Assembly: GCF_964340395.1 (NCBI RefSeq)
Contig: NC_135556.1
Span: 12,711,410-12,775,409, forward strand
Direction: 5' to 3'
Source: Glandiceps talaboti
Lineage: Eukaryota; Hemichordata; Enteropneusta; Spengelidae
Length of the DNA stretch: 64,000 bases
Below the pieces are notes generated by a model. It was given only the letters and a program-made list of their open reading frames with translations. It searched no databases and was not told where the DNA came from. This document shows positions 40,869 through 55,600 of this stretch, piece by piece (positions within the stretch are counted from its first letter, which is position 1; each line of letters begins with the position of its first letter). The translations under genes and the position numbers were made by a program.

Positions 40869-43800
40869 TTACAGTTCCCATTTAATATACTGGTTAGGTT
40901 TAGCGCGTAGATACTTTGTGTAATCGGGTACAGATGTATCTAGCTTAGTACATATTCCGGCATCAAATGGCAATTTTAGAGTCTCGGGCTTGGTTATAAC
41001 ATGATCGTTGCTGCCGAGTGTAGGGCGAATTCTCTTCTCTGCCATACAGAAGTCGAAAATCTGTCTGTTTTTGGTGCGAAGTTGTTCGACTTCTTCATAA
41101 AAATCATCCCCTTGAGAACGAACCATTTTCCAGAAGGTTTTGTTGAAATGGCGGTAAAGAATGTTGTCAACGAAGTTCCATTTCTGAAGCTTCTCTCGGA
41201 GATCGCTCGACACTTCGGATCGATGCTCGGAATGAATCTTCGCATCGCTCGGCTTATAATAGATTACGTCATCTAGTTCCCAGCACATCTGTCGTTTTAA
41301 CAGCACCAGTGATTCGTCAAGATAGTCGGAAATCATGACAAGTTTAAAACTTTTCTGGATATCATTGATCAAACTAAACACTGCTTCTTCGTTGGTAAAG
41401 TTTTCAGGATCGAACCCCAGGTCATACGCCATCGGATTGTGTAACAGAAATCGCTCGTTCTCGTTCGAAGCAAACCGACTGATAAACTCCTCCGGCTTCT
41501 GTAAAAAACTACGAAACGGATCACGAGAGTGAATGCCCAGCTTCTCGGCAAATCGGTAGTGGTTGAAAAGTGTTTCAAAGTGTTGTTCGGGATGACGTAG
41601 TATGGTGACGTAATTTGTGTCCTTAGGCATGATTTTATTGAACTCTCGTCTGTTGTACACTGCATGATTACAGAGGATGTTGTAGCGTCCATTGGAGCTA
41701 GGCAGCATGTGGTTGGTATGGAAACAGTACGGCCATCCCGCTGAATCAGTCCTGTCATCTTTTGGAAGAACGAATGTTAGATTCCGATGGTCGCCAAATC
41801 TCTGTCGATAGAAAAAGAGATACAAGTCATGTATGTGTAATCCGACTTGAAACATAGAAAACACACAGACTGATAAATAAGGTGAAGAATGACATGTTTG
41901 TGTTTGGCCGGCGTCAATCATGCACTGCTGTCCACTCAAATATGATCATTCGTCTATGCAGTTAATCTTGACAATAAGGCATAAATATAACTAAACACTA
42001 CCAAATTCAATTATTCCCTTGACACCATTGCATGTACAGAGACACGCACGTGCACAGTAACCATTATTTGAAAAAGTGAGTCACGTGATATCGACACAAG
42101 ACCTTACGAAACTCATGAAACTGCTAGTACCCCTGTGCTTATTTACGTGCACATGTACTTTGTATAACCCACCTGTAGGATGTTAGCGACGACGCCCCCA
42201 CCGGCCTGGTGGACTTTGATGAAAACGATGTTGGTGCTCTCTTCACATGGTTCTAACAGGTTTCCCTCCTTTTTCGTATCTCTAAAATAAGACGAAAGGG
42301 GCAAAATGTGTATAAAGTTATACGTCAACTTTCGATAATATGCAACGTTTCAGATTATAAATAGCGCTAAAACAATGTTACACTCGTGTTGGTTTTAGGC
42401 CCTAAATGTTAATTTTGCCTGTTTCTCAATCAATTAAGACAGCCATCATATAGCACTTTGAGAAAATCCTTATTGCAAAACATCATCACAAATAAAGTTG
42501 GAAGTGTTTATCTGCTGGGGAATTTTTTTAGAAAACGTGTTGCTGCAAAAGACAAAAAAATAAACACATTTTGAAAACAAGTCTATTTTTCTTGGTCACA
42601 TTTTATTGAGTTTGGGTTTAGAATTTATACGTCATCCTATATACATATGATCACCTTCAACTGATAATAGCGATCACTGACAATACAAGCAATTCACACA
42701 ACGTACGGCAACACCGGTAGCAACCATTTGATGGAATCGACAAGACCAAGGCATGATTCAGATTTCCTTGTCGAATAGTATATGAGCTTCAACATCAATA
42801 CTAGCGACCACTTACATTTATTACCCTTCTGTGAATCAATTAAATACTCAAATTGAAGTGGATCCCTTTGTCGCTAGTAGTAACGTAGGCGGTGAGATGA
42901 AAATGGTGGTTGCCATAGAAACGCCACAAACCTGTGGCATTTTGAATCTCATGGTGAAGTTTTTCCGGTTGTGTTTACGTGTACCGTTAGTTTTCATTGC
43001 AGTTTATAACAATTGCATCTAAATAGATGACTACACACAAACAAAGACGTGATATTTGGTGACCTCCTAATGTCTATTTTTAGATTATATCATGATTCAG
43101 AATGTAGTACTAGTATCATTTATGTTGTGTTTAATTGAGCGGGTAGGTTGACCTGATATTCATTCCTCATAGTTCTTAAAATGAAAATCTAAACCAAAAG
43201 TTGAAGGAAAAGGCGAAAAAAATGTTACTGTGCCAGCGCTTACACATTATCCGCGACTTCGTCTATCCACACAGTCACTCAAAACGTACTTGATTTTAAC
43301 TCAACTGTAATCAAATTGTCTCTCGACTATTCATTTGAGAGAAGCACGAGAGCTATGTTAACAGACGTCACATTTGGTACACTGTTACGTACTACTTGAT
43401 TTGTGTGTGAATTCTTAAACACAATGTTGAGGAAAAAACTGCATACATTCCCCCACGAAGGTAGCGCGTGATAATTCACACGATTTAAATGGATTTTATC
43501 TATTCTCTAGATATTATTATTCGGACTATATTTCCAGTTTCAATTTTGCAAAAAAAAAAAAAGGGAGAAGCTTTAATATAAAAGAAATGTCAACATTTCG
43601 GCGGAAAACTGTCAAATTTGTCGTGCAGACTGAGTCCTGTTGATTTTACTGACGAAGTATGAACATGAAGCGTCATATATGAAGTTGATGGACATTGTCA
43701 GCTGTACAACAGTTGTTGTACATGTACATGTACAGACATTTTGAAATTCGATATTTTAGATGTAACAGTATCAAAGTAAACACATAATAAATATGTTATA

Positions 43801-44743
43801 CAAATATCCATTAATCATTTGGTAGATTATTACAAATCAATATTGTATAAAAACGTAAAGTATCCATTATTATCGTCATCACATCACGACTATACACTGA
43901 ACAATCGAAGCTTCAAAACGATCGTAAAGTACTACCAAATTCAACATTTTTTTTTCAAAACATCAATTTTCAATATTTTACAGCGACAGCGTTTCTTCAA
44001 AAACCCTTCTCGTATTATTGAACAAATTAATTTGATTTGTTTTAAATATAGTTGCAATGCTATTTAATGCGGAGACAAATATTTGCATAAAATCTATTCA
44101 TTCACTGTAAATATGTAAAACTGGTTCTTTGCATTCCCATAGATTTGCCACATTTAACACAAGTAGCAGTCACTTTGTTGATAGCATCCGTCTCGAAAAC
44201 AGGTGCTGTAAACCCGTGGTCACACAACGATAAGCCTAGTACTACCAACAACCACCCAACCCTTTCCCAAGTGTGTAATTAATTGTTTCCATAAAAAGAC
44301 AAACTGGATGCACCTGTACAAACTTATTTGGAAAATAAGCTTGATGAATCGTGGTCATCGTATATGGGTTATCAAAATGAGTGTTATACAATTGCCTGTC
44401 ACAAGTAAGTAGATATATTGCATAAGTGAAAACCTTTATTAAAAGAACATGAGAAAATTACAATGTGATTTTTTAACACTGTCGTCTGCTAGTGGTTTTG
44501 GCGGGGAAATACAACTGACTACCCTTACCTATTTCCAATGTTTGTGGAAATCGGACTGCGTACTGGCAAGGCCCTGGATCTCTCTTCTCCAAAATCCAAC
44601 GGTCTGTTATTGAGTAGTACATACACTATCGCCCAGGCAACCAACACCAAAAGTGCCACGGCGTAATGGTAGCGAACTCTTCTCATCTTCATCATTGAAT
44701 ACTTACAACAGCAATATTCACGTGGAAACTTCAAGGCGAACAT
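40869..44743 (-). CDS. Galactose-3-O-sulfotransferase family protein (3 exons, 418 aa)
   Basis: Member of the family of galactosylceramide sulfotransferase and Gal3ST2-4, Golgi enzymes that sulfate C3 of galactose using PAPS. Exons on the minus strand: 44529-44743, 42173-42281, 40869-41801; phases agree (AG|A, then phase 0). ATG at 44743 is the first in frame; later Mets (17, 18, 20) are possible starts. A transmembrane segment lies at about 27-44 after a basic patch. The 3'-phosphate site is VTILRHPEQHFETLFNHY near 173-190. FNPE/FDPENF and MISDYLDESLVLLKRQMCW blocks are family hallmarks. Oddity: the PAPS loop at 92-107 reads FIKVHQAGGGVV where the human enzyme has a HKTASST-type loop, so the second lysine and the Ser/Thr are missing. 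Length is close to human GAL3ST1 (423). Orthology to one paralogue is not claimed. Confidence 0.91.
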
Positions 44744-46092
44744 GGCGTTTTGTTTATCTTTAGTTTGGTGATGTATCACAAGGGTGACACCACGTTTCCT
44801 CTATCTACACATCTTTATCTCAAATTTATATTCTTTGATACAAAACGCTGATTAAAATTGTTATTACAATATTTGCAACTATACTGAAGTGAAATGGGTG
44901 TGTTCTTGATATTTTGTCCTTGGAAAATATCAAGTTGTTTATGATCTACTGCCTTTTACAACAATCCCGCGTGACAGAGTTGTGGTGACCGACGAAGGGG
45001 CGTCTTCTCCGTATGCAGATGTCGTGAACTGTTCACTGATGACACTCATCGAATGTAACTAATTCGAACTGAACCTTTTAAATAAGTGCTATCGGGTTAG
45101 CTCCGAGGAAAGGTTTCAAACATCTGTCCCTGGTGTACATCGACGTGTACAATTACCTGTACATGAAAGAGGTTGACCAGGTACAGACTTATACATTGCC
45201 TTTCGTCCTACTGACTTCATACAAGTCCCGGGGGATGGACACTCAATGTTCTTATTCACGGGAGCACAAGGGAGAAGCGATGCGGAATTCGAAGCAAAAG
45301 ATCGGAAAGGTGTGACGTAAATGTGACGTGACGACATTGTGATTAAAAATGGATGACTTCCAATTCAAAATGAGACAAACGGGACCAAGATAAATGGTGC
45401 TGGTGATAGGTTTCCATAGTAACAAACGCTGTCAGAAATAAAAGAAAAGTCTATCTGTTCAGTAGATGTTCCGAAGTGAAACCTGCAACTTACTCGATGT
45501 ACTGAGTTGGTTGTAACTGAAACTGTACGGTTATTGTGTTGAATAATTCATCCGTCGCAGACCGTCATACAACCTGTATGTTCTTGATCTCTGTAAGAGA
45601 AATAATAAATCATTGATAATAAAATCGGAACTGAACGCATTACTGAGTGACTCTATATATAAATATTTGCTTCCTTCGTGAACGTAACATTTCCTTCGTC
45701 CCCAGTTCTTTAATTCATCTGTGATACTCACAAACTTTTATATAAACCCTGTCCCCACCTAAATTCTGAACCTGTTTCGATTCGAATCGAATTCAGTTCT
45801 CCTGTCTCCAAATGCCCTTAAATCGGTTGTAAATCGATTTAGTTGAACCGGTTCGAAACCACCTGAGGGGGTGGTTTCGATTCAGTTCAAAGTAAATCGG
45901 TTCGGAACAGATTTAACTTGTCGTAGTTAGGACAGGATAGAGTGTCACTGATATCATTGTCATAAATATAAACCATAGAATCTTTTACAGCAACACGTAT
46001 ATAGGCAGAACAAATAACAGCTCTGGTTTGAGAGAATGCGCTGATATTTATGCCCTGTAATTTTCAAGTCATGTTGTATTTTGTTTTTATGT

Positions 46093-46128
<36 letters not shown>

Positions 46129-46134
46129 TTTGTT

Positions 46135-46170
<36 letters not shown>

Positions 46171-47889
46171 TTTGTTGAGGTTTTCAGCCAGTTTGATGGA
46201 AGTCATCAATCGAGAACGTGCTCTTTTACAAGTACTCAAGCAAACATCTAGAATGAAAGTGAATTAACCAAAAGAGAAACCCGTGCGCACACAAATACGG
46301 CCACTACACGTGTACAAAAAGTGTCGCCTTCCTCCGATACAAACTAGTATTTTTTCCCGTTTTGATATTCATATATAAAATATACTGAAGTTCGTTTCTC
46401 TATTTTTAGAAGAAAAAAAGCGTGGAACAACGCAAAATATGATTATTATCTGGTTCTTATACAGCATCCAATACAGCAATGTCAGCTATCTCTAGGTGCT
46501 ATGTATGGTGGCTATATGAACATCGAAAACCTACCTTTCAATATAGGCAACGTCCTAGTTATTTTTGTCAAAACGTATCCGGTTTAGATTCTGTATGCAG
46601 TATGTAGTTAATTTTGACCAGCAACACCGTGGTAATATATACTATGTTGTGACACTGACATACGGAACATATACAGTTCGTGAAAGTTTAACATTTGAGG
46701 ACCTAACTTAGCGTATGGTCTATAATACAAATGGGGTGTTTCAGAACTGCCCATATGTACATGTTATTATTTATGGTGCTTTAGATATAAGCCGCTAGTA
46801 AGCTTATTCATGAGCTGAGTTTTGATAGGCGGAAACCATACAGAGAAACGACTTTATTGAATGAAAGGATAGACAGTGGAGAATGATGAAATATTCGTCG
46901 TATCTGATGCCATATGTTTGTGAATACACCCCAGTAGAATTTCACGGGGATATTATTATGGCATGAATATCTGTAAGCTTATATTAATCTCGTCGTTGTA
47001 AAGTCACAGCCTCTTTGCTGCATCGGTATAAAACGATCTACAAGAGTGTATTATTTTTCGTCGCGTCAGTGGAAAAATGATGTGGCTTGCAGGATAATGA
47101 TTGATAGATGACCCAATAGTCTAAGTAGTATGGTAATAAGACCTCGGGACTGTGCTCCGGAGGTTGCCGAACAAAAGCCCAACCTTCGGTCGATTGTAAT
47201 ATATGAAAAAAACCGAAGGCCTAGTAGATAGTATAGACTAGATACTAGACAGAATATAAACTAGAATCTGTATAATTCCCCGCTACCAGATAAAATAAAA
47301 CCATTAAAGTATGTGTTTAGCCATTCAAGAGTATTACATGTGAACCACTGATGAAGAGGATCTCAATTTTGAACAAATCTCATTTTCGACGGGAAAAATT
47401 ATCGGAATAGGCTAACACGTTCTTTCGAGATAATACGTATATTTATGGATTATTATACCTCGTGAGGGAAACGATGTGGAATACATAATGCCCCACGGAG
47501 ACTTACAGAACAATAATGAATGAAGTATTGTGGTCTATCAACAGGTGAGAATATGAATGACACAGTTGGAGAGACACGTGTTCAAAGGATTCACGTGACA
47601 TGAAAGATATACAAGGTAGTGAATATCAGGATGCCGACGTCAAACAAACTTTTATCAAACGTATACAATTCAGAAGCGTTGACCTTCAGCACTTCCTAAA
47701 TTTAACAGTTCCTAATATGGGGAGCCAAATGTCCTGTAACAATAATTTGTCATGTGATCTTCTGAAAGCCAAACATCATTCCCAGTCTGTGTCCCACACT
47801 GTGGAGTAACTTTGGTTTCACTTCACATACATGCCTGCATGCATGCATGCATGCATGCATACATACGTACCTACGTACCTTTTATGCGT
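44744..47889. other. Intergenic, upstream of the Gal3ST-like gene
   Basis: No gene recognised. Holds a perfect 11-bp-stem hairpin at 45853-45880 (TCGAAACCACC/GGTGGTTTCGA) inside a wider imperfect inverted repeat (about 45770-45912), and (GT)n at 46097-46168. Confidence 0.4.
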
Positions 47890-48350
47890 ACCTACTGTGA
47901 AAACATTCTATGGTAAACAGTCAATGACATACACGGGTGCAGTTACATGGAATTCAATACAACACAGCACAAGAAATGAACCACGAAGGCAGCGATTCAA
48001 GTCATCACTATGTAAAGATTTACTAAAAGAGTATGTAATGTAACATTGTACAGTTCTAATGTAATATATGACTTCTTTTCATTATGGCACTCGTATATAT
48101 ATGGGGGTGGTGAGGGGAGGGGGTTAAGGGTACGGTAGAGCTGCTTTTTGTATATTTATTTGCACTCTAAACTTGTACCATTTGGCCAGGAGTCAGACAC
48201 GATTAGCATAGCTATTTTCTGACTCCTGTTATCCGATCTAGTTTGCTTTTCCTGTATTTACGTTTGTATTGTACTTATTTTTGATCGGGTAATAAAATAT
48301 ATATCATATCATATCATATCATATCATATCATATCATATCATATCATATC
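47890..48350 (+). mobile_element. LINE 3' end fragment with (ATATC)n tail
   Basis: Reads VKTFYGKQSMTYTGAVTWNS and RRQRFKSSLCKDLL, the C-terminal tail of a LINE ORF2, then a stop, about 250 bases of 3' UTR with AATAAA (48291), and an (ATATC)n tail. 5'-truncated. Confidence 0.7.
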
Positions 48351-48722
48351 ACATACATACATACATACATACATACATACATACATACATACATACATAC
48401 ATACATACATACATACATACATACATACATACATACATACATACATGTATACGTACATGCATACATACATACATACATACATACATACATACACACATAC
48501 ATACATACATACATACATACATACATACATACATACATACATACATACATGCGCATACATACATACGCATACATACATACATACATACATACATACATAC
48601 ATACATACATACATACATACATGCGCATACATACATACGCATACATGCATACATACATACATACATACATGCATACATGCATACATGCATACATGCATCC
48701 ATGCATGCATGCATGTATGCAC
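48301..48722. repeat. (ATATC)n followed by (CATA)n microsatellite
   Basis: About 50 bases of ATATC and about 370 of CATA with GCATGC variants toward the right. Confidence 0.97.
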
Positions 48723-50189
48723 GTTTGAGCGCTTAACCTTGAGCTTCTTCGTTGATTCTCAGACACCTTTGAGTATAATACTGTTCATAATGCATAATGT
48801 TCCCTGACTTCTGAAATAATTCACCTCACGTGCGTACGTTTACCGTCAGGGGTGAAATTTGATTGACAGGGTGACTGCAACGGGTGTCCCAATAGCAGAA
48901 GCTTAAAATATTTCACTCGTTTACATCTTAACTAAGCTTAGTTGGCATCTGGTGACGTCATACCATAATTTGGAGTTGCATCAAAAGCTTACGCCACTGC
49001 ACATATAGTAGTATTTAGTACCTGCATGTACAGTTTAGACCCCATGACATTACAATTCCTATGACCAGACACATTCTCACAATTTGTGACTCGATGGCGG
49101 TGTCACCAAATCCTAAGATTACAATATACATATTAGTTTGCATTGTATGACAAGCGACTCGACGCAGATCGTGGTGTGATGAACTCTACTTAACTCTAGT
49201 TGACCGAAATATAAAATAAAGATTGCATCATCTTGGAATTGCTACAAGCGGGACAATATTGGAGACACATAATTAGAGTGCGTGGTGTACTTCTATAACT
49301 GAACACGTAAAGTGGTTCGAACAATTCAGTTGATACGTTGCCCGACAGCAGGGATTTTAACGATTTTGATCATTTTTTTTACATTTTATAATATTCAAAA
49401 CGTCCTATATACGATGTTTGAATTCCTGCTACCACTATAAACACTGTCGATCCAGTGATACATGTAGTGATGTACACACTTTTATAAAATGTCTAATCGT
49501 CTGTGTTGTTATTCTACCTTGCCACATATTATCGGCCGTGTTGTCAATAATATCAACAATTCATCTCATCAGGTGTCTGTACTTTGCCTCGACGTAAACT
49601 TACGTATACTCCGACTGGGGTTTGAAATAACCAAGACTGAGTTTGTACCGCGGCCTCACAACCTGCAACGGCTACAATCACAGACAAGGAAGAAACTCTA
49701 CAAATTATACAACACAAAATGTCAGGGACAAATGTCGAGAACAATATCGACAATCTCACACTGTTTATACCTACTAGGTGTTCACAAAACTTAAAACATA
49801 TAACGTGTGGTCACATACGCTTACCTGGCTGTATGAAGTTAGTTTATGAAGTGAACAGCGGCGGCTTTTTCGATCATTTATAAATGTATCATAAAACGAT
49901 GCGGCGCGGTGTCATATACTAATTCTTTGGTAACACGTGCGTGTCTGGCGCGATCAGCGTGCATTTAGCCGTGTGACGCGACCCACTTCTCCCTTATTCG
50001 CCAATACTAGTATTCGATGAGCGGGTCATGAATACATTTTATTTTCTTCCAGTTAGCTGCATGATGCAATCGTGCCTCACTGGTGTTACAAGGAACGCCT
50101 ACACCCGGGGCCAACTAGTACTTATGTGAACCGACGCTCATATATGTATGTAGGGAATTTAATGCATTTGCAATATTCAATATAGCATC
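48723..50189. other. Intergenic, nothing recognised
   Basis: A 101-codon plus-strand frame at 49489-49794 has no recognisable domain and no splice context. No repeat family identified. Confidence 0.35.
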
Positions 50190-50470
50190 GTTCACGATGT
50201 ACTTCTAGTATTTCACAAGCGTATTTTGATTAATTACTTTTTCTCTCCAGTGTATTATTCATATACAACTTCAACTAAACAAAGTATAAGGCACAATACA
50301 CCCACAGGACAGGTCAGGACAATTTTAAAGTTTGCAGGATCAAAACTTTGGAAAAGCATACCAGATATCAGGAATTTTCACTGCAGGTCAGAATTCAAAC
50401 AAAAAATACAAATAATTCTCCATCATCAGTAGATGACAGTTTTTCTCTTTCATTTTATCTCCATTCATGA
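50190..50470 (+). mobile_element. LINE 3' end fragment, related to the one at 26.2-27.8 kb
   Basis: Reads YFFSPVYYSYTTSTKQS, FAGSKLWKSIPD and CRSEFKQK, closely parallel to [25 protein letters not shown] and CRSEFKRE in the 26-kb copy. Only the last 70 or so codons remain. Confidence 0.75.
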
Positions 50471-50562
50471 GTGAACATTTATGTGATCGTGACTGTATAT
50501 ATCTGTGTATTGTAACTTAGTGTTTTAGGATAGTCTGAAAAAGCCAAGACATTGTGTTTTAG

Positions 50563-50777
50563 TGTGTGTGTGTGTGTGTGTGTGAGTGAGTGTGTGTGTA
50601 TGTGTGTGTGTGTGTGTGTGTGTGAGTGTGTGTGTGTGTGTGTTTATAGCGAATGGACTCGATTAGTTGCTAGTCAACTACTAATCCCCTTTTCCTGGTA
50701 TCATGTAATGTTATCAGTACACCTTGTCTTAATACAGATATTTGTATTTCTGGGAATACATACACACACTTGGGAAT

Positions 50778-50812
<35 letters not shown>

Positions 50813-50879
50813 ATATAATATATAAATATAAATATACTGCGGTATAGAGCACTGTCTTAGCAGATTGATACTCACCGAG

Positions 50880-50952
<73 letters not shown>
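50563..50952. repeat. Cluster of (GT)n, (AC)n and (AT)n microsatellites
   Basis: (GT)n at 50563-50643, (AC)n at 50778-50803, (AT)n at 50881-50932 and (AC)n at 50933-50952. Confidence 0.95.
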
Positions 50953-51907
50953 TATCAAATCATCTTTACATGTAACAAAGCCTGGAGATACAAGGAAACA
51001 TCGATATCAAGACATATCATACACAGCTGTTTGGATATTGACAACTATGAATACATTATTTTCTTCTCTAGCAAATCACTTGGGTTAGCTTCATTACAAT
51101 GGTCCATCTCGTTTCATCCAAAGGGTACATAGGTATCACAATGTATTCTAATTTCAAAAAGTTTAATAAATATATTTTTTTTCAAAAACAGCTGTATGTG
51201 ACACAAAGTTATGTGAAAAATAATATGTGTTACAAAAGACTTCAGATTTCAATTTGTAAAATGATTACAAATTCAAAAAGTAGTTCAACCCACATGACAC
51301 AGTGGTATGCGGGTTTGTTTATTATAAAAAAGTTCTCAATAGTAGGCTAGGTGGAATACTCTTTGTTGTATATTATGACAAGGTGCACTAGGTGTGTAAA
51401 GAGGTCGAGACACAAAAAAAACTGTGAAGAATTGTTTAAAAGAGGTGATTTGAGAGACAACACTGCTGCCATGATGGATATATAAAAAGGCTTATCTTTG
51501 TTCTCTTCACAGATCATAAGAATTCTCCAAAAAAATTTGATGTTGCTAACATTGATCCATTTTCGTAGTGTGAATTACCATAATATTTTATAGTGGACCA
51601 ATATCGATACTCAAATCCATGGTTTTACACATACTGTAAATGTGGTTATCAAAATCTGCGTCCAGTCAAACAATGTTCTATTCGGACAACATTGTTTTCA
51701 TTGTGGTAAATTTGGGTTTATAATCTAGCCAGCTAAGGGTCTATAGAGCAAATGTTTAGGGTCTACATACAGATTTTAGTCAACTGAATCAGACATTGCT
51801 AGGCTGGAAATACATGTCAGACCTTAATAACACCAAAAAGGATCATAGCCACTCTAAAATTTGAAAATTTCCTGAACCATCAAAACTCTCCCAGTACAGC
51901 CCATTTC
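50953..51907. other. Intergenic, nothing recognised
   Basis: AT-rich; short frames only, no family resemblance seen. Confidence 0.35.
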
Positions 51908-52218
51908 ATGTTACCATTCAACAGCTTTGTTTGATACAACCACACAGAAACCAATGACAAACTAAGATCGAAATATCTTGCTACATTTTGTCTATTATGA
52001 AATAAATATTGTAACTAGGTGTTGACATGCAGATGCCAGCGTTTTGATGTCTTTATTTGATGTCTGTATGGTGGCACTTTTCTTTATTTCATTTAAACAA
52101 AATGTCACAAGAAACTGTAATCATTCAATCTTGCTTTCTTAAAGTATAACATGTGCAGTTTCTTATGATTTTAGCATGGTTGTATCAAACGAAGCCACGG
52201 AATGACAACTTGGAATGG
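51908..52218. mobile_element. MITE family B, full-length copy (~310 bp)
   Basis: Outer blocks GTTTGATACAACC (51928) and GGTTGTATCAAAC (52179), plus inner TTGCTACATTTTGTCT and ACAAAATGTCACAAG, form long inverted ends. Same family as 10779-11125. About 450 bases downstream of the URAH stop codon. Confidence 0.75.
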
Positions 52219-52278
52219 ACTTTAGTAATACTTAACATATCCAAGACATACACATGTTTGAAATAATTCAATATATTG

Positions 52279-52284
52279 TTTATT
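52279..52284 (-). promoter_or_regulatory. Candidate URAH poly(A) signal
   Basis: AATAAA on the minus strand, about 385 bases after the URAH stop codon. Only the hexamer supports it. Confidence 0.35.
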
Positions 52285-52667
52285 TGTATATTTAATATCC
52301 ATAACAATATTAGACATAGCAGTTTGTATCATGATTACAAACTTCTTAATACCTAAAATATTTGCTGCATTACAGGTACAAAATGTATTGCTGTATCATG
52401 TAGAAGTAAAAAAAAGAAATTCTAAATCAGACATTTTACTGTTTTTAGTTTGTGTCTTAAAATTACATGACAGGTAAAGTTTACGGTCAGATACAAGCTT
52501 TGGTTTTGATAAAGGATGGCAGAATGTACCTCAACAGTAGTCCATCGGCCAATGTCTTCATCCTGTAACTGTAAAGCAGTGATGAATTTTACATCTACTG
52601 TAGGCTACCAATGCTGTATAAATCACTTGATTGATTGGTTGCTGTTCTGTGAGAGTTGACGGTTTAG

Positions 52668-55600
52668 TTAGCTACCTCTGTATGTAGAATATCCAAATGG
52701 ACTCAGCAACAATGGAACATGGTAATGCTGACTTGGGTCATGAATCTCAAAAACAATCTGAGAAAACAAGACAGAAAGACAAAAAGAAATGGGTATCGAC
52801 AAGAATGAGAAAGCATTATGGTGGATGACTATACTGTAAAGCACACATCATTTTATAATCATAAAGGGTATGGTTTCATTTATAAACAAGAGATTTCAAT
52901 TTGTAAGAATTCTTATAGAAAAAGCAAACTGTATGGTAATAATACATTCTTGTACTACAACCAAGGGTGCTTATTACTTACAAGTAATGTTTTGCCTATT
53001 CAGGTATTATTACTATGTTTTACTGACCTGATGTATGAGTTTAAGGATAGCAGACTGTATTCTTGTACAAAATGTAAGCTTATAACAAGTTTACATATAA
53101 CAAAAGAAGAGTTGTTCTCAATATATACAGTGTATGTACAAGTCTAATCTGAAAGTATTTTGCCCTTCCCGTAAATGCTTGAAATCTTTTTCCCTTAATT
53201 CAGAGCTATCCCCCATATTTAAATGAATACAACATTGCATTTGTTTTAATTCTCAGTATCTCATATAGAATTGTACCACCTAGGTTCATTGTGAAAATAA
53301 TGAACATTCGATTTCTTGGTCAACGCATAGACTTTGGCTCAACATGCTACACATGCAGCATTACCATAGGCATGCCTGAGAATAAGTTAACCATCTTGTT
53401 CTATTTTGACTCCCTAGCATGAGGTAACATGCTATTTGCAGGTACCAAGAATTAAAGACCTCAAACACATTTGCATTTCAGTTTAATTTCATTCATTACA
53501 TGTTAGTTAGCTATCTAGCCATACACTAAGCTCAGAGCTATCACTTACCGCTACGTAGGGATAAAAACCTTGTACACCTTGTGCTTTGTGATAGGCTCCA
53601 GTTTCAAATGATATTTTATATATTCCTGGTTTAAACTGTTCCTGTGTCACCAAGCCAGGACATCTTCCATCAGGATTTGTTTTCCTACATGATATAAATA
53701 CTTAGGATAAATTCTATGGTATGACTCACTTTGAGAAATGTTGTATTTTTTCAAGATAACAGAAACAGTTGAGTGCAAAACTGGTGAGTTTTCCCTCACT
53801 TTCCAAGAAGACAAGTGACATCATGACAGTGTAGAACCCCATGTCATGTGAGTGTTAGTGTGGCATCACAAGTGATTGTGGCATTCCCTGCAGTCATATT
53901 TCATAAGTGAACTGAGTGAAAGTTCAGCAGAATGCCAAACAAACACAAGTGCAAACACCTGAAGTACCACAAGCAGCACTCAAGTGTCGTATGGTGCTCT
54001 TTTTATCATATATGTTTATCTAAAATAGCCAAATTTTGCAAAAAATATAACAATGTTTTCACTAGTCTGGTCTCAGTTAACCAGACTCTCTGACTTTATG
54101 CCATCTCCAACAGAGAGTCTGGGGCGATACAATATCAGTGATTGGAACAAGACCTCTGTAGTACAGTCACACTGTGGAAACTCTTGCTAAGAGTATTTTA
54201 CTTTAATCTTCAAACCAAGATGATTTCCAAAAAAATTATACCATGATTTCTGTGAAATATACACAGAGGTGATGAAAATGAAAATTGGGAATCATTTTAT
54301 CCAACCAGTGGCTGTCACACTGAGATCTCAACAGTGGCCATGTTCCTTAGATACTCATGCAATACTCCAGTCTCTCGCCTGGCCATGAAGTGTGGTATTA
54401 GCAGTGAGGCTGCTGGGTAAAGGAGACTACTGGTATGCTTTCACATGACTTCATGAACATTTGTGTGCTCACTTGCATACAAGTATGCCAAAATGCTTAT
54501 GTTATAGCACTGCAGTGTAAAGAATAGTATGTTTACACCAATGCAAGTTAACCTTTTCAGGACTAGAAACTTTCCCGCCAAAATTTTTGAACAAAAATTC
54601 TTGTTTCTCTGTAATTTTTGGAAAAAGATCAACTTTATTTTAGATCAGAATTCAAGAAATATTACTTCCCAATGAAGTAATATTCTTAAATTTTAGAAAA
54701 TGTTCTTACAATCAAGTTTCTATTTATTCCAATGTCGTCTCTAGGAATGAAAGGGTTAACAGCAGTATCTATGTAATAAATAACTGTTATATATAATTTT
54801 AACATACTTCTATTTTGAGGATATAATGTCACTCACCCTGATGATAGTTTCTGCCACTGCCTATCAGATGTTTGGTAATGTAAGTTTATTTCTAGATTTG
54901 ATGCTGGTCTTCCACTTGCTGTATCTAGGACATGGGTTGTGAGGGGGCTTTGCTGACCTGCCATATCGCAAACTTCTAATCTTGGCTGATGGCTCTGATC
55001 TCCAGGCTGAACAATTTCAACCAAAAAAGAAAATATGTACATTAATTCATACAGAAATGATTTCTCTGGGTAATGTGGCATTTCACTGATTGAGATTACT
55101 AACACTTCAATTAAAATGATTTGGTAACCTAATCTATAAAGGAACCTGCTTATTTTGTTGATGATGGTGAGATGTGTCTCGTCTGTCTTCACATGTAACT
55201 TGTAATCCTAATTCGAAATGGGACTTTACATGTAAGATTATTTAATTCAAATCTTATCTTATATCATAAATGCAGTAAATGATGAACCACGTAAAAAATT
55301 GTGTGTGTGTGTGTGTGGGGGGGGGGGGGGGTTCGATAACGTATTCCAGCAGATACATTTGTGAATTTGTATTGCAAACGTTTACTACTCTACATATTCC
55401 TCCTCTTAAACTACAGCTAAAATTTCAACAATAAAGTTGAATTAAGTTTCTGTTGCATCAAGTTCCAAGAGATTTATAAATGACGGTGTTCATGAACACT
55501 ACGCTGAAATCTGTCTACGTGACATGTGCACGTAAAATAACAAAATAAACAATCATAACAACAAAACTTTCACTCTGAGCGAAGAGAGGACGTTCCTGGG

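Noticed and set aside
49489-49794. 101-residue plus-strand ORF
   Set aside because: No recognisable domain, both strands open, no splice or promoter context.
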